Origin: Clostridia bacterium
Lineage (GTDB): Bacteria; Bacillota_A; Clostridia; Oscillospirales; CAG-272
Assembly (NCBI GenBank): GCA_017472105.1
Contig: JAFUQY010000406.1
Span: 1-5,381 of the forward strand
DNA length: 5,381 nucleotides
Direction of reading: 5' to 3'
Shown piece by piece: positions 1 to 5,381 of the stretch. The position numbers were made by a program, and so were the translations under genes. The notes beneath the pieces were generated by a model, which worked only from the letters and a program-made list of their open reading frames with translations, was not told the origin of the DNA and did not search any database. Position 1 is the stretch's first letter; each line of letters opens with the position of its first letter.

Positions 1-384
1 CACCAGCACGTCGATGTCACAGCTCGTGCGCATGTCCGGAGACGGGTAGAACGGCCGGATGACGGAGCCCTTGAGCGGAATGAAGGGAATCCCGGCTTTC
101 TCGAGCGTCTGATAGAGCAGTTCCATCTCGTACAGGATGTTTTCACAGCGGTACGCGGCGAGAATCTGCGATTTTTTGAAGGAGTCCGCGGATTTGTCCG
201 CACCGATCAGCCCGAGTCTGCGCAGAGCATCACCCGCCATGTGGGCAAGGTCATGTCTCGCGGAAAAGGCGTAAATCTGCTGAAGGACTGCTTCATCGAT
301 CGTGTCAGGCGGGATGGAAGCGTCACACGGAGCGTTCAGTGCGGTTCTGAGTAACCTTATCGTCAGGTTTCCGATGGATTTCAT
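1..384 (-). CDS. Nucleotidyltransferase-fold protein (NTP_transf_5-like), N-terminal part, cut by window edge
   Basis: The frame is open for exactly 128 codons from ATG at 384 to base 1, so the gene continues to the left. The visible protein has a mostly helical N-terminal region (about residues 25-95), followed by the signature LKGS (104-107), YP (113-114) and a DIDVLV segment (123-128) preceded by Arg119. This pattern, a Gly-Ser followed by an Asp-x-Asp metal-binding pair, is the active-site layout of the polymerase-beta-like nucleotidyltransferase superfamily. The LKG...YP...R...DIDxLV form is typical of the family known as NTP_transf_5 or 'nucleotidyltransferase family protein'. The substrate of that family is poorly known. 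The start is well supported: GAGG lies 6 bases upstream (391-394), and the ATG overlaps the TGA of the preceding S26-like gene in ATGA, which implies translational coupling. It sits last in the visible capsule-type operon. A role in modifying a sugar, a protein or a peptide is possible, but the sequence does not decide. The family call is firm and the function is not. Confidence 0.85.
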   Translation of the reverse strand, partial: MKSIGNLTIRLLRTALNAPCDASIPPDTIDEAVLQQIYAFSARHDLAHMAGDALRRLGLIGADKSADSFKKSQILAAYRCENILYEMELLYQTLEKAGIPFIPLKGSVIRPFYPSPDMRTSCDIDVLV

Positions 385-881
385 TGGTTTCCTCGCTGAG
401 GATTGGATTTTTCACCGCTGAGGGTGCGTTTTACAGTGGTGTAGCAGCGGAACAGTGCCGGTCGGATGGGTCTGGTCGGATACCAAACGGCGTCCCAGAG
501 CTTCATTCCGATGCTGCCGGGTGAGAGTTTTCTGCCGTTCCGGGTAATGGCATGCACAACGGCAACCGCAGCGGACGGCGGGATTTTTTCGGTCCACGTC
601 TGTGCGTCGCCGTTCATGATGAGACACCCGTCGTCGTCGACTGCGCGGATGCGGTGCAGGATGAAGTGACCGTCCGGGCGGCGGAAGAAGAGAATCCTGC
701 CCGGTTTCAGCTCATCCGGCGTACATGCGCGGAGCCAGACCACGTCGCGTCCGGGCTTGAGCAGGGGAATCATGCTGTATCCGGTGACGGTGAGCGGAAG
801 AATGCTGCCGTCCCGCAGAAGCTCCACAAGACGGTCGCCGTCCTTTTGGGCATCGAGCAGGATCGTGGAATTATTCGTCAC
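381..881 (-). CDS. S24/S26-family peptidase-like protein (signal peptidase/LexA fold), 166 aa
   Basis: Chosen start is GTG at 881, inside the end of the upstream kinase gene (GTGACGAATAA, 11-base overlap), with AAGG 12 bases upstream (894-897). An in-frame GTG at 827 is an alternative. Numbered from 881, the protein shows box-1-like GYSM with putative nucleophile Ser36, a hydrophobic LKPGRILFF strand (58-66), HFILHRI with His76, and NGDAQ with Asp92. The Ser/His/Asp layout resembles the SipW/Sec11 (ER-type) branch of family S26, where His replaces the catalytic Lys of ordinary bacterial signal peptidase I. Unlike real signal peptidases, it has no N-terminal membrane anchor. The C-terminal part (about 127-150) is amphipathic and rich in Trp, Pro and Arg, and could be membrane-peripheral. 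It may be a protease, an autoprotease or an inactive binding fold. The frame stays open 69 codons further upstream through the kinase's repeat, but that stretch is low-complexity Thr/Ala shadow and is not included. Coupling to both neighbours suggests a role tied to the polymer operon; the substrate is unknown. Confidence 0.82.
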   Translation of the reverse strand: MTNNSTILLDAQKDGDRLVELLRDGSILPLTVTGYSMIPLLKPGRDVVWLRACTPDELKPGRILFFRRPDGHFILHRIRAVDDDGCLIMNGDAQTWTEKIPPSAAVAVVHAITRNGRKLSPGSIGMKLWDAVWYPTRPIRPALFRCYTTVKRTLSGEKSNPQRGNQ

Positions 882-2415
882 TTTCGTTTGTTTCCTTCTC
901 TTCGTGTTTCTTCCGGTCGCCGTAACCGTAGCCGTATCTGCCGTAGCCGTAGCGTCCGTAACCGTATTTTCCGTATCCGTACTTGCCGTAGCCGTATCTG
1001 CCGTAGCGTCCGTAGCGGTAGCCGTAGTTTCCGTAGCCGGAGAAGCCGCGGTCGAGACCGTTGAGGATGCATCCGAGAATCGGAACACCGGCGGAGGTCA
1101 GGGTATCCAGGGCGTACACGATGCGGGAGGTGCGGATGGTGTCGTGGTTGATGACGAAGAGAGCCGCATCCACTGCCTGAGCGACGATGGACGGGTCGGA
1201 TGTCAGACCGCAGGGAGAAGTATCGACGATGATGAAGTCGTAATCGGGGCGGAGACTGTCGAAGAGATTGCGCAGACGTTCGACCTTGAGCACCTTCCAG
1301 AGCGCATGGGCATCGGTGTTGAAGGTGAGAATGTTCAGATTCGTGCCGGAGAGACGCGTGATGCCGGTCGAGAAGATGTCCTCGGGATCGCTGACCTTGC
1401 TTTCAATGTTCAGCATGCCGCAGACACTGGGGTTGCGCAGGTCACAGTCGATGAGGAGGACGCGCCGGTCGCTCTTGGACAGGGAGAGTGCGAGGTTGAC
1501 TGCGGTCGTGGTTTTGCCCTCGCCCGGAGCAGTGGACGAAACCATGATGACCTTCTTGTCCCCTGCGATGTTGAGGACGCTGTTTCTCATCGCGCGGAGG
1601 GATTCGAGGAACCCGCTGTCGACGAGAGGATTGGTCATGAGCACGGAGCGGTTGATCTCGCGCTTGTATTTCTTGAAGATCACACGGGGAAGAACCGCGA
1701 TGCAGTGCTGATTGAGCCGCGCCTTGACGTCCTCGCGGGTACGGATGGTCTGACGCAGGAGTGTGTACAGGAGCACCCAGCCGAGACCGAGAATGAGACC
1801 CGCGCCGGCACCGAGCAGGATCTGCTTCTGGTATGCGGTGGAGTTGGAGGGCGTTTCGGGGAAGGTGGGTTCGGTGAGAATTTCCAGCGTCGTGTTGCCG
1901 ATGACGTAGCTGGAAACTTCGGGATAATTCTTCATCGCGGAGAGGAGCACGTCGTAGGTGAGCTGGGGATCGTAGCCGGTTGCGGTCATGGTGAACATGT
2001 TGGTGCCGGATACTGAGGACGCCGAGAGCGTTGCGGGCATCCACGAGACACCGAGGTCGCGGCAGATGATGTCGGAGAGGATGTTCGACTGCATGATCGA
2101 CGGGAAGGTGGATGCGAGCTGGCTTGCGGTGGAGCGGTCATAGTAGAAGGAGTAGGACGAGATACCGCTGCCGGACACGCCGATTTCCTGCGTCTTGACG
2201 GTGAAGGTGACGGAGGACTTGTAGACGGGCACGAATTTCACGTAGCTCTTGTAGAACATGAGTCCCGCACCGATGACGGCAAGAATCAGGCATACCCACC
2301 AGAATTTCAGAAGCGCACGGAAAAATCCCTCCAGATCCAGTTCAAGAAGCTGTTCCTCTGCCTGTGCGGAGTCCTTTTTATCGTGCTGTTTGTCGTTGTA
2401 AGTATGGCTGTTCAT
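871..2415 (-). CDS. Wzz-BY-kinase fusion (second copy), 514 aa, with Tyr-Gly repeat tail
   Basis: This is a bacterial tyrosine autokinase fused to a polysaccharide chain-length regulator. By family knowledge it uses ATP to phosphorylate its own tyrosine tail and thereby controls polymer length and export at the cytoplasmic membrane. Domains in order: cytosolic N-terminus (1-36), TM1 (about 38-56), Wzz ectodomain (about 57-197) ending in a Pro-rich segment (P183, P186, P189), TM2 (about 199-219), and cytosolic kinase (about 220-455). Motifs: ExxRxxR oligomerisation motif (E271, R274, R277); Walker A from S293 to T302 with PGEGK and K301; Walker A' (D323, D325, P329); and Walker B (FIIVD, D398) followed by TSP rather than the usual TPP. 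The tail (461-499) holds 16 tyrosines in a YGYG[R/K] repeat, then a charged end (DRKKHEEKE...). The ATG at 2415 overlaps the stop of the first kinase in ATGA and has GGAGG at 2423-2427, 7 bases upstream. It is a clear paralogue of the upstream kinase. Family and catalytic motifs are certain; the specific polymer is unknown. Confidence 0.95.
   Translation of the reverse strand: MNSHTYNDKQHDKKDSAQAEEQLLELDLEGFFRALLKFWWVCLILAVIGAGLMFYKSYVKFVPVYKSSVTFTVKTQEIGVSGSGISSYSFYYDRSTASQLASTFPSIMQSNILSDIICRDLGVSWMPATLSASSVSGTNMFTMTATGYDPQLTYDVLLSAMKNYPEVSSYVIGNTTLEILTEPTFPETPSNSTAYQKQILLGAGAGLILGLGWVLLYTLLRQTIRTREDVKARLNQHCIAVLPRVIFKKYKREINRSVLMTNPLVDSGFLESLRAMRNSVLNIAGDKKVIMVSSTAPGEGKTTTAVNLALSLSKSDRRVLLIDCDLRNPSVCGMLNIESKVSDPEDIFSTGITRLSGTNLNILTFNTDAHALWKVLKVERLRNLFDSLRPDYDFIIVDTSPCGLTSDPSIVAQAVDAALFVINHDTIRTSRIVYALDTLTSAGVPILGCILNGLDRGFSGYGNYGYRYGRYGRYGYGKYGYGKYGYGRYGYGRYGYGYGDRKKHEEKETNESDE
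919..1035 (-). repeat. In-frame 15-bp repeat coding for YGYG[R/K] pentapeptides
   Basis: This is the stretch encoding residues 461-499 of the second kinase. Five exact-length copies of the pentapeptide [R/K]YGYG occupy 925-999 (residues 473-497), flanked by shorter RYG and YGN variants. The copies differ at synonymous positions (GGC, GGA and GGT for Gly) and in the basic codon (AGA, CGC, AAG, AAA). The unit length is a multiple of three, so gain or loss of a copy keeps the kinase frame. All three minus-strand frames and part of the plus strand stay free of stops here, which creates misleading long shadow frames. Confidence 0.93.
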
Positions 2416-3926
2416 TTGGGTTCCTCCGTTTTGCCGGTCACATCGGACAGATCATCCTCAAACAGATCACCGATCACGGCGTATTTGCCGTACTTGGAGT
2501 AATGGCTGTAAGCGTCGTAGGTCTTGTAGTTCCTGGTGTAGTAACCGGTTTCGTCGTAGCCGAGCTGACCGAAGAAGGAGAATTCGGTGTAAACATCGTT
2601 GAGGATGCATCCGGCGAATTTGCTGCCGTTTTCGGTGAAGGTCAGGATGGCGTCATTGATATCGGCGGCATACACGCAGTCCGTGCGGACAACGAGCATG
2701 CACTGATCCGCCAGCTTTGCGACAGAGGCTACGTCTGCGGCAACACTGAGCGGCGGCGTATCGATGATGACAAAGTCAAATTCTCTTGTGAAGACATTGA
2801 TGACGGACTTGACCAGCGGTGAGCCGATCCAGTCGACATAGTCGTTGTGGTGTCCGGCGTTGAGCGCGCAGTAGAGGGAGCTGTGCTTGTACCGGATGAG
2901 CTTGAAGTCCCCTGGCGCGATGGCACGGGAGAGAAGTGCGGCGAAGTCCCGTCCGGGAATGGGATTGAGGGACAGAATCTTCTGCACGGCGGGCTTTTTG
3001 AAGTCCATGTCGAGCAGGGCCACACGGTAGCCGCGGCTGGCGAGTGCGATGGCGATATTCGCGGCGGTGGTGGATTTGCCTTCGTTTTCCGCAACGCTGG
3101 TCACGAGGAAGACCTTATCTCCCGCGGTGCGCTGCATGTATCCGAGCTTTGCGGCGAGACGCTGGTAGTTCTCCGTGAACCGGAACGACGCGCCGGCGCG
3201 GTTGATGAGCAGTGCGATTTTCTGATTTTTCAGGAGGTGACGCAGGGAGATGCTTTTTCTCTCATGTGCGACGGTGCCGATGAGCTTGGCGTCGATCTTT
3301 TTGCGGAAATCCGCTTCCGACTTGACGGTATCGCGGAGCAGGGAGATCATCACGACGGCCGCGGCGGAAAGAAGCACGCAGATGCCGACGATCTGTATTT
3401 TGTTCTGCGCGGGCAGGGAATTGGACGGAGCCTTCGGAACCATCGGCGGGCGCATGATGTCGATGACGGCGTCGGAGAAGATGGACATCGCGATATCGGG
3501 ATACACCTCAAGGATGGCGCAGAGCTGGAAATATGCCGTTTCCGGATCGGACGCGGTCACACTGACGGTGAAAATATTCGTGCTCGGCAGAACGGACGCG
3601 GATACGGTGCCGCTGAAGCCTGCCTGACCGAGATATGCCGCCGCGTGCTCTTTCATGGCGGGCTGTACGAAGACCTCGGAGAAGATGTTCGCCATTTCCG
3701 AGGATGCGGAGAGATTGGTGTAGGTCTGCGTGGAGCCGGTTTTGACGTTGGCGATGAGGGTGGCACTGCTGGTGTAGGAGGGTGTGTAGAGACTGCGGGA
3801 GGTGATGTAGACGAGCATGAGACTCATGATCCCGCAGAGAATCACGATCCAGACATTCGCGAGAAAGTCACGCAGAAGGCTGTGCCATTCAAAGCTCAGG
3901 AGTTTTTCGTTGTTTTTCTGTTCCAT
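2412..3926 (-). CDS. Wzz-BY-kinase fusion (first copy), 504 aa
   Basis: This has the same architecture as the downstream kinase: TM1 (about 22-41), Wzz ectodomain (about 42-176) ending in a Pro-rich stretch (P160, P161, P164, P167), TM2 (about 177-197) and a cytosolic P-loop tyrosine kinase. Motifs: Walker A VAENEGKST with K284, Walker A' LLDMDFKKP (D306, D308), Walker B FVIIDTPP (D389), and a C-terminal tyrosine cluster with nine Tyr (457, 462, 463, 467, 470, 473, 476, 479, 482), followed by an acidic tail (DLFEDDLSD). The usual ExxRxxR oligomerisation motif appears degenerate: E252 is kept but the two Arg positions read Q255 and A258. The ectodomain aligns with the second kinase without gaps over about 55 residues (TNxFT, DP, YP and PSNS at a constant offset of 22), so the two are tandem paralogues. 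The ATG at 3926 is preferred over a TTG at 3944 because GGAAGG (3935-3940) lies 8 bases before the ATG. The gene begins 4 bases after the stop of the Ig-like gene. Its likely role is polymer length control and kinase signalling together with its neighbour and the phosphatase. Confidence 0.94.
   Translation of the reverse strand: MEQKNNEKLLSFEWHSLLRDFLANVWIVILCGIMSLMLVYITSRSLYTPSYTSSATLIANVKTGSTQTYTNLSASSEMANIFSEVFVQPAMKEHAAAYLGQAGFSGTVSASVLPSTNIFTVSVTASDPETAYFQLCAILEVYPDIAMSIFSDAVIDIMRPPMVPKAPSNSLPAQNKIQIVGICVLLSAAAVVMISLLRDTVKSEADFRKKIDAKLIGTVAHERKSISLRHLLKNQKIALLINRAGASFRFTENYQRLAAKLGYMQRTAGDKVFLVTSVAENEGKSTTAANIAIALASRGYRVALLDMDFKKPAVQKILSLNPIPGRDFAALLSRAIAPGDFKLIRYKHSSLYCALNAGHHNDYVDWIGSPLVKSVINVFTREFDFVIIDTPPLSVAADVASVAKLADQCMLVVRTDCVYAADINDAILTFTENGSKFAGCILNDVYTEFSFFGQLGYDETGYYTRNYKTYDAYSHYSKYGKYAVIGDLFEDDLSDVTGKTEEPK
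2423..2427 (-). promoter_or_regulatory. Strong ribosome binding site of second kinase
   Basis: The coding strand reads GGAGG, 7 bases before the ATG at 2415. It lies inside the last codons of the first kinase, whose TGA overlaps this ATG (ATGA). This supports independent loading of ribosomes as well as coupling. Confidence 0.8.
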
Positions 3927-3930
3927 TTGT

Positions 3931-4746
3931 TCAGCCTTCCACAAGAATTGTCAGAATTTCGTGCGCGCGCCGGTCCTGATCGTCGGTGGCGTAGTAGTGC
4001 ACCTGATATACGCCGGGCGTGCTTGTGTCAAGATCGGATTCGATTTCGACGGATGCGGTCAGGTCGTCTTCGTTGTACGCGATGGCGTCAATCAGATTGG
4101 ATGCGGGATCGTATTCGTCGCCGGTGTTCAGATAGATCATGTACTCCCGCAGGCGGATGTCCGGTGCGGCGGGGCTGACGTTTTCCACATACAGGGGCAG
4201 GGTCGCGGTGATGGTGTCGCCTTTCAGACTGGTCGCCCGGACGGAGATGTGGAAGAGACCGGAGGTGTTGTCGGCGTAGTCGGTTGCGGTGACGATGACG
4301 CGGGAGCTGATGTCCCCATCAAGAACGTCCCATGCACCCAGTCTGCCGCTGATGAGAACGCGTTCGCTCGGGCTGAAAATGAGGGATTTTCTCATGGTGA
4401 AATGCGGTGCTTCGTAGCCGATGTAGCGGATGGTGCGCGATGCGGATGCCACGTGACGGTCACTGTCGCACACCGCGTAGGTTACAATGGCAACGCCGGG
4501 TTCGGTGAAGCGGGAGATGGATTCGACGATGATTCTGTCGGTGATATCGCCGTCCTTTTCGTCAAATGCGGTGACGCCCTGAAGCAGCTCGGCGTTGTCC
4601 GCAGTCAGGCTCACATCGAGCGTATCTCCTTCGACGGTGATGACGGGAAGGGTGGTGTCCTTCTGCTGTTCGGTGATCCAGCAGTACCCGAAAATGACGG
4701 TTACCGCGAGAAACAGGACAACTACACAGGTTTGCAGTATTCTCAT
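3931..4746 (-). CDS. Membrane-anchored protein with three Ig-like (DUF5011-like) repeats, 271 aa
   Basis: The N-terminus has one hydrophobic segment (about residues 6-23), either an uncleaved anchor or a signal peptide. Cys22 is not in a convincing lipobox. The rest is three beta-rich repeats of about 77 residues. Repeat 1 (about 33-109) has DEKDGDIT at 62-69, a TEPG turn and a VxYxVxDSD strand. Repeat 2 (about 113-188) has DVLDGDIS at 140-147. Repeat 3 (about 195-271) has a diverged NEDDLTASV and a TPGVYQVHYYATDDQ strand. The xDxxDGDIT and GVYxVxYxAxD pair is the mark of DUF5011/HYR-like bacterial Ig folds, usually found in extracellular binding or spacer proteins. There is no catalytic motif. 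It lies between the phosphatase and kinase genes, 36 bases after the first and 4 before the second, so it is probably expressed in step with them and acts outside the membrane. It could bind the polymer, the cell wall or the Wzz ectodomains, but this is inference. The ATG at 4746 has AAGGAG (4760-4765) at a long 13-base spacing. Confidence 0.85.
   Translation of the reverse strand: MRILQTCVVVLFLAVTVIFGYCWITEQQKDTTLPVITVEGDTLDVSLTADNAELLQGVTAFDEKDGDITDRIIVESISRFTEPGVAIVTYAVCDSDRHVASASRTIRYIGYEAPHFTMRKSLIFSPSERVLISGRLGAWDVLDGDISSRVIVTATDYADNTSGLFHISVRATSLKGDTITATLPLYVENVSPAAPDIRLREYMIYLNTGDEYDPASNLIDAIAYNEDDLTASVEIESDLDTSTPGVYQVHYYATDDQDRRAHEILTILVEG
3935..3940 (-). promoter_or_regulatory. Ribosome binding site that fixes the first kinase's start
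   Basis: The coding strand reads GGAAGG, 8 bases before the ATG at 3926, inside the last codons of the Ig-like gene. The alternative TTG at 3944 lies upstream of this site and could not use it, so the ATG is the better start. Confidence 0.75.
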
Positions 4747-4782
4747 GGGTTCTGGTATTCTCCTTCTGTGTATGGCATGGGA

Positions 4783-5381
4783 TCAGAGCCGGAAGCTGAC
4801 GATCCTCTGGTTTTCGATGATGCGGCGGGGCGTGTCGGACATGAGATAATCGGCGTAGTCGTATGAAAACTCCTCGCAGATCATTTCGTGGACATCCCGC
4901 ATGAACGGTGTGCGGACATTGGGACTGTGCGCGTCGCTGGCAATGCAGTCGATCTGGCGTTCCTCGAGCATGCGGTAGGCTGTGCGGGCGATGGTGCGTC
5001 CGAATGCGCCGGTGAAGCTGCCCTTGTTGCATTGCAGGACACATCCCATCGCGTGAAGTCTGCCGGGGGCATCGGGATCCTCTCCGACAAAGCGGTAACG
5101 CTCGGGATGCGCGAGAACGGGTGTGACGCCGATGGAGATGAGTTTCTCGAGCTTGCGGTAAACGGATGCGCTCCGCTCGGCGGGATCGGCTTCGACAAGC
5201 ATGTAGCGGGAACGGTTGATGGGGATGATTTTTCCTTCTTTCAGGAGGATTTCCGGTTCCCCGTCGAGGAAGACCTCCTGACCGGCGTAAACCGTGAGCG
5301 GGATTTTGCTGCTGCTCAGGGCGTCCGAAAGCTGACTGACAAGCCCGTCCATCTTCGGCGACCAGTGATTGCGGTAGGAAA
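4783..5381 (-). CDS. cpsB: CpsB/YwqE-type PHP-fold tyrosine phosphatase, N-terminus cut by window edge
   Basis: This is a metal-dependent protein-tyrosine phosphatase of the PHP superfamily. By family knowledge it removes phosphate from the tyrosine tail of the partner BY-kinase. The open frame continues past the right edge with 198 codons before the stop visible. The ATG at 5352 is not the real start, because the frame upstream reads SYRNHWSPK, which fits the region just after the missing N-terminal HxH metal motif. Visible signature residues: Glu of GQEVF (codon 5277-5275), His of LAHPER (5109-5107), and Asp and His of SDAHS (4935-4933 and 4929-4927). A typical family ending, SDTPRRIIENQRI, follows. 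Compared with the usual length of about 250 residues, roughly 50-60 residues are off the edge. It is the first visible gene of the operon, upstream of both kinases, as is usual in Gram-positive capsule loci. Family assignment is firm; the symbol follows the family name. Confidence 0.93.
   Translation of the reverse strand, partial: SYRNHWSPKMDGLVSQLSDALSSSKIPLTVYAGQEVFLDGEPEILLKEGKIIPINRSRYMLVEADPAERSASVYRKLEKLISIGVTPVLAHPERYRFVGEDPDAPGRLHAMGCVLQCNKGSFTGAFGRTIARTAYRMLEERQIDCIASDAHSPNVRTPFMRDVHEMICEEFSYDYADYLMSDTPRRIIENQRIVSFRL

Noticed and set aside
919..1035. Short regular repeats that look like a CRISPR array
   Set aside because: The unit is 15 bases with no spacers, is in frame, and codes for the tail of a kinase.
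882..1088. N-terminal extension of the S26-like frame through the kinase repeat
   Set aside because: The extra 69 residues are Thr/Ala/Asp low complexity produced by reading the YGYG repeat in another frame. The GTG at 881 gives a protein of normal family shape.
757..2016. Long plus-strand open frame opposite the second kinase and S26-like gene
   Set aside because: It is antisense to well-supported genes, is rich in Val/Ala/Glu/Gly low-complexity sequence, and has no recognisable motif. Its openness follows from the GC-rich codon pattern and the stop-free repeat on the other strand.
3924..3944. TTG at 3944 as start of the first kinase
   Set aside because: The ribosome binding site at 3935-3940 lies downstream of the TTG and is correctly placed for the ATG at 3926.
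2847..4178. Plus-strand open frame of 443 codons opposite the first kinase and Ig-like gene
   Set aside because: The reading is Gly/Asp/Arg-rich with no domain, and it lies opposite two genes with clear motifs. It is a codon-bias shadow.
4743..4778. Eleven-codon open frame between phosphatase and Ig-like gene, its TGA overlapping the next ATG
   Set aside because: The arrangement could suggest a leader peptide, but it has no ribosome binding site and no regulatory codon run. Such a short frame is expected by chance.
3817..4866. Plus-strand open frame of 349 codons opposite the Ig-like gene
   Set aside because: It overlaps the previous shadow in another frame, has Gly/Val/Asp-rich composition and no motif, and runs across three genes of the minus-strand operon.
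5350..5352. ATG at 5352 as start of the phosphatase
   Set aside because: The frame is open upstream to the window edge, and the family needs an N-terminal HxH metal motif that is absent downstream of this codon.

Overview
The window holds one minus-strand block of six tightly packed genes from an exopolysaccharide or capsule synthesis operon. It is open at both ends. Reading in the direction of transcription (high to low coordinates), the order is: (1) the C-terminal part of a CpsB/YwqE-type PHP-fold tyrosine phosphatase, (2) a membrane-anchored protein with three Ig-like, DUF5011-like repeats, (3) and (4) two paralogous full-length bacterial tyrosine kinases (BY-kinases), each a Wzz chain-length domain fused to a P-loop kinase with a tyrosine-rich tail, (5) a small S24/S26 (LexA/signal-peptidase-like) protein, and (6) the first 128 codons of a nucleotidyltransferase-fold protein that runs off the left edge.

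The organism is most likely a fairly GC-rich Firmicute of the class Clostridia, such as a gut member of the Oscillospirales or a relative. The reasons are the PHP-type phosphatase (the Gram-positive partner of BY-kinases), strong GGAGG-type ribosome binding sites, no lipoprotein or outer-membrane export genes in view, and Clostridia-like protein sequences. This is inference; there is no marker gene in the window.

Spacing is very tight. The phosphatase and the Ig-like gene are 36 bases apart, and the Ig-like gene and first kinase are 4 bases apart. The two kinases overlap in ATGA. The second kinase and the S26-like gene overlap by 11 bases, and the S26-like gene and the nucleotidyltransferase overlap in ATGA. 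No promoter or terminator lies inside the window, so all six genes probably sit on one transcript with strong translational coupling.

By family knowledge, the Wzz-kinases control polymer length and export through cycles of autophosphorylation on the tyrosine tail, and the phosphatase reverses this. The Ig-like protein lies outside the membrane, where it could meet the Wzz ectodomains or the polymer. The role of the S26-like/nucleotidyltransferase pair is not known. The most unusual features are the second kinase's tail, which has 16 tyrosines in 38 residues built from a five-residue YGYG[R/K] repeat, and the presence of two diverged tandem kinases of which only the second keeps the canonical ExxRxxR oligomerisation motif. 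No stretch over 300 bases lacks a gene.
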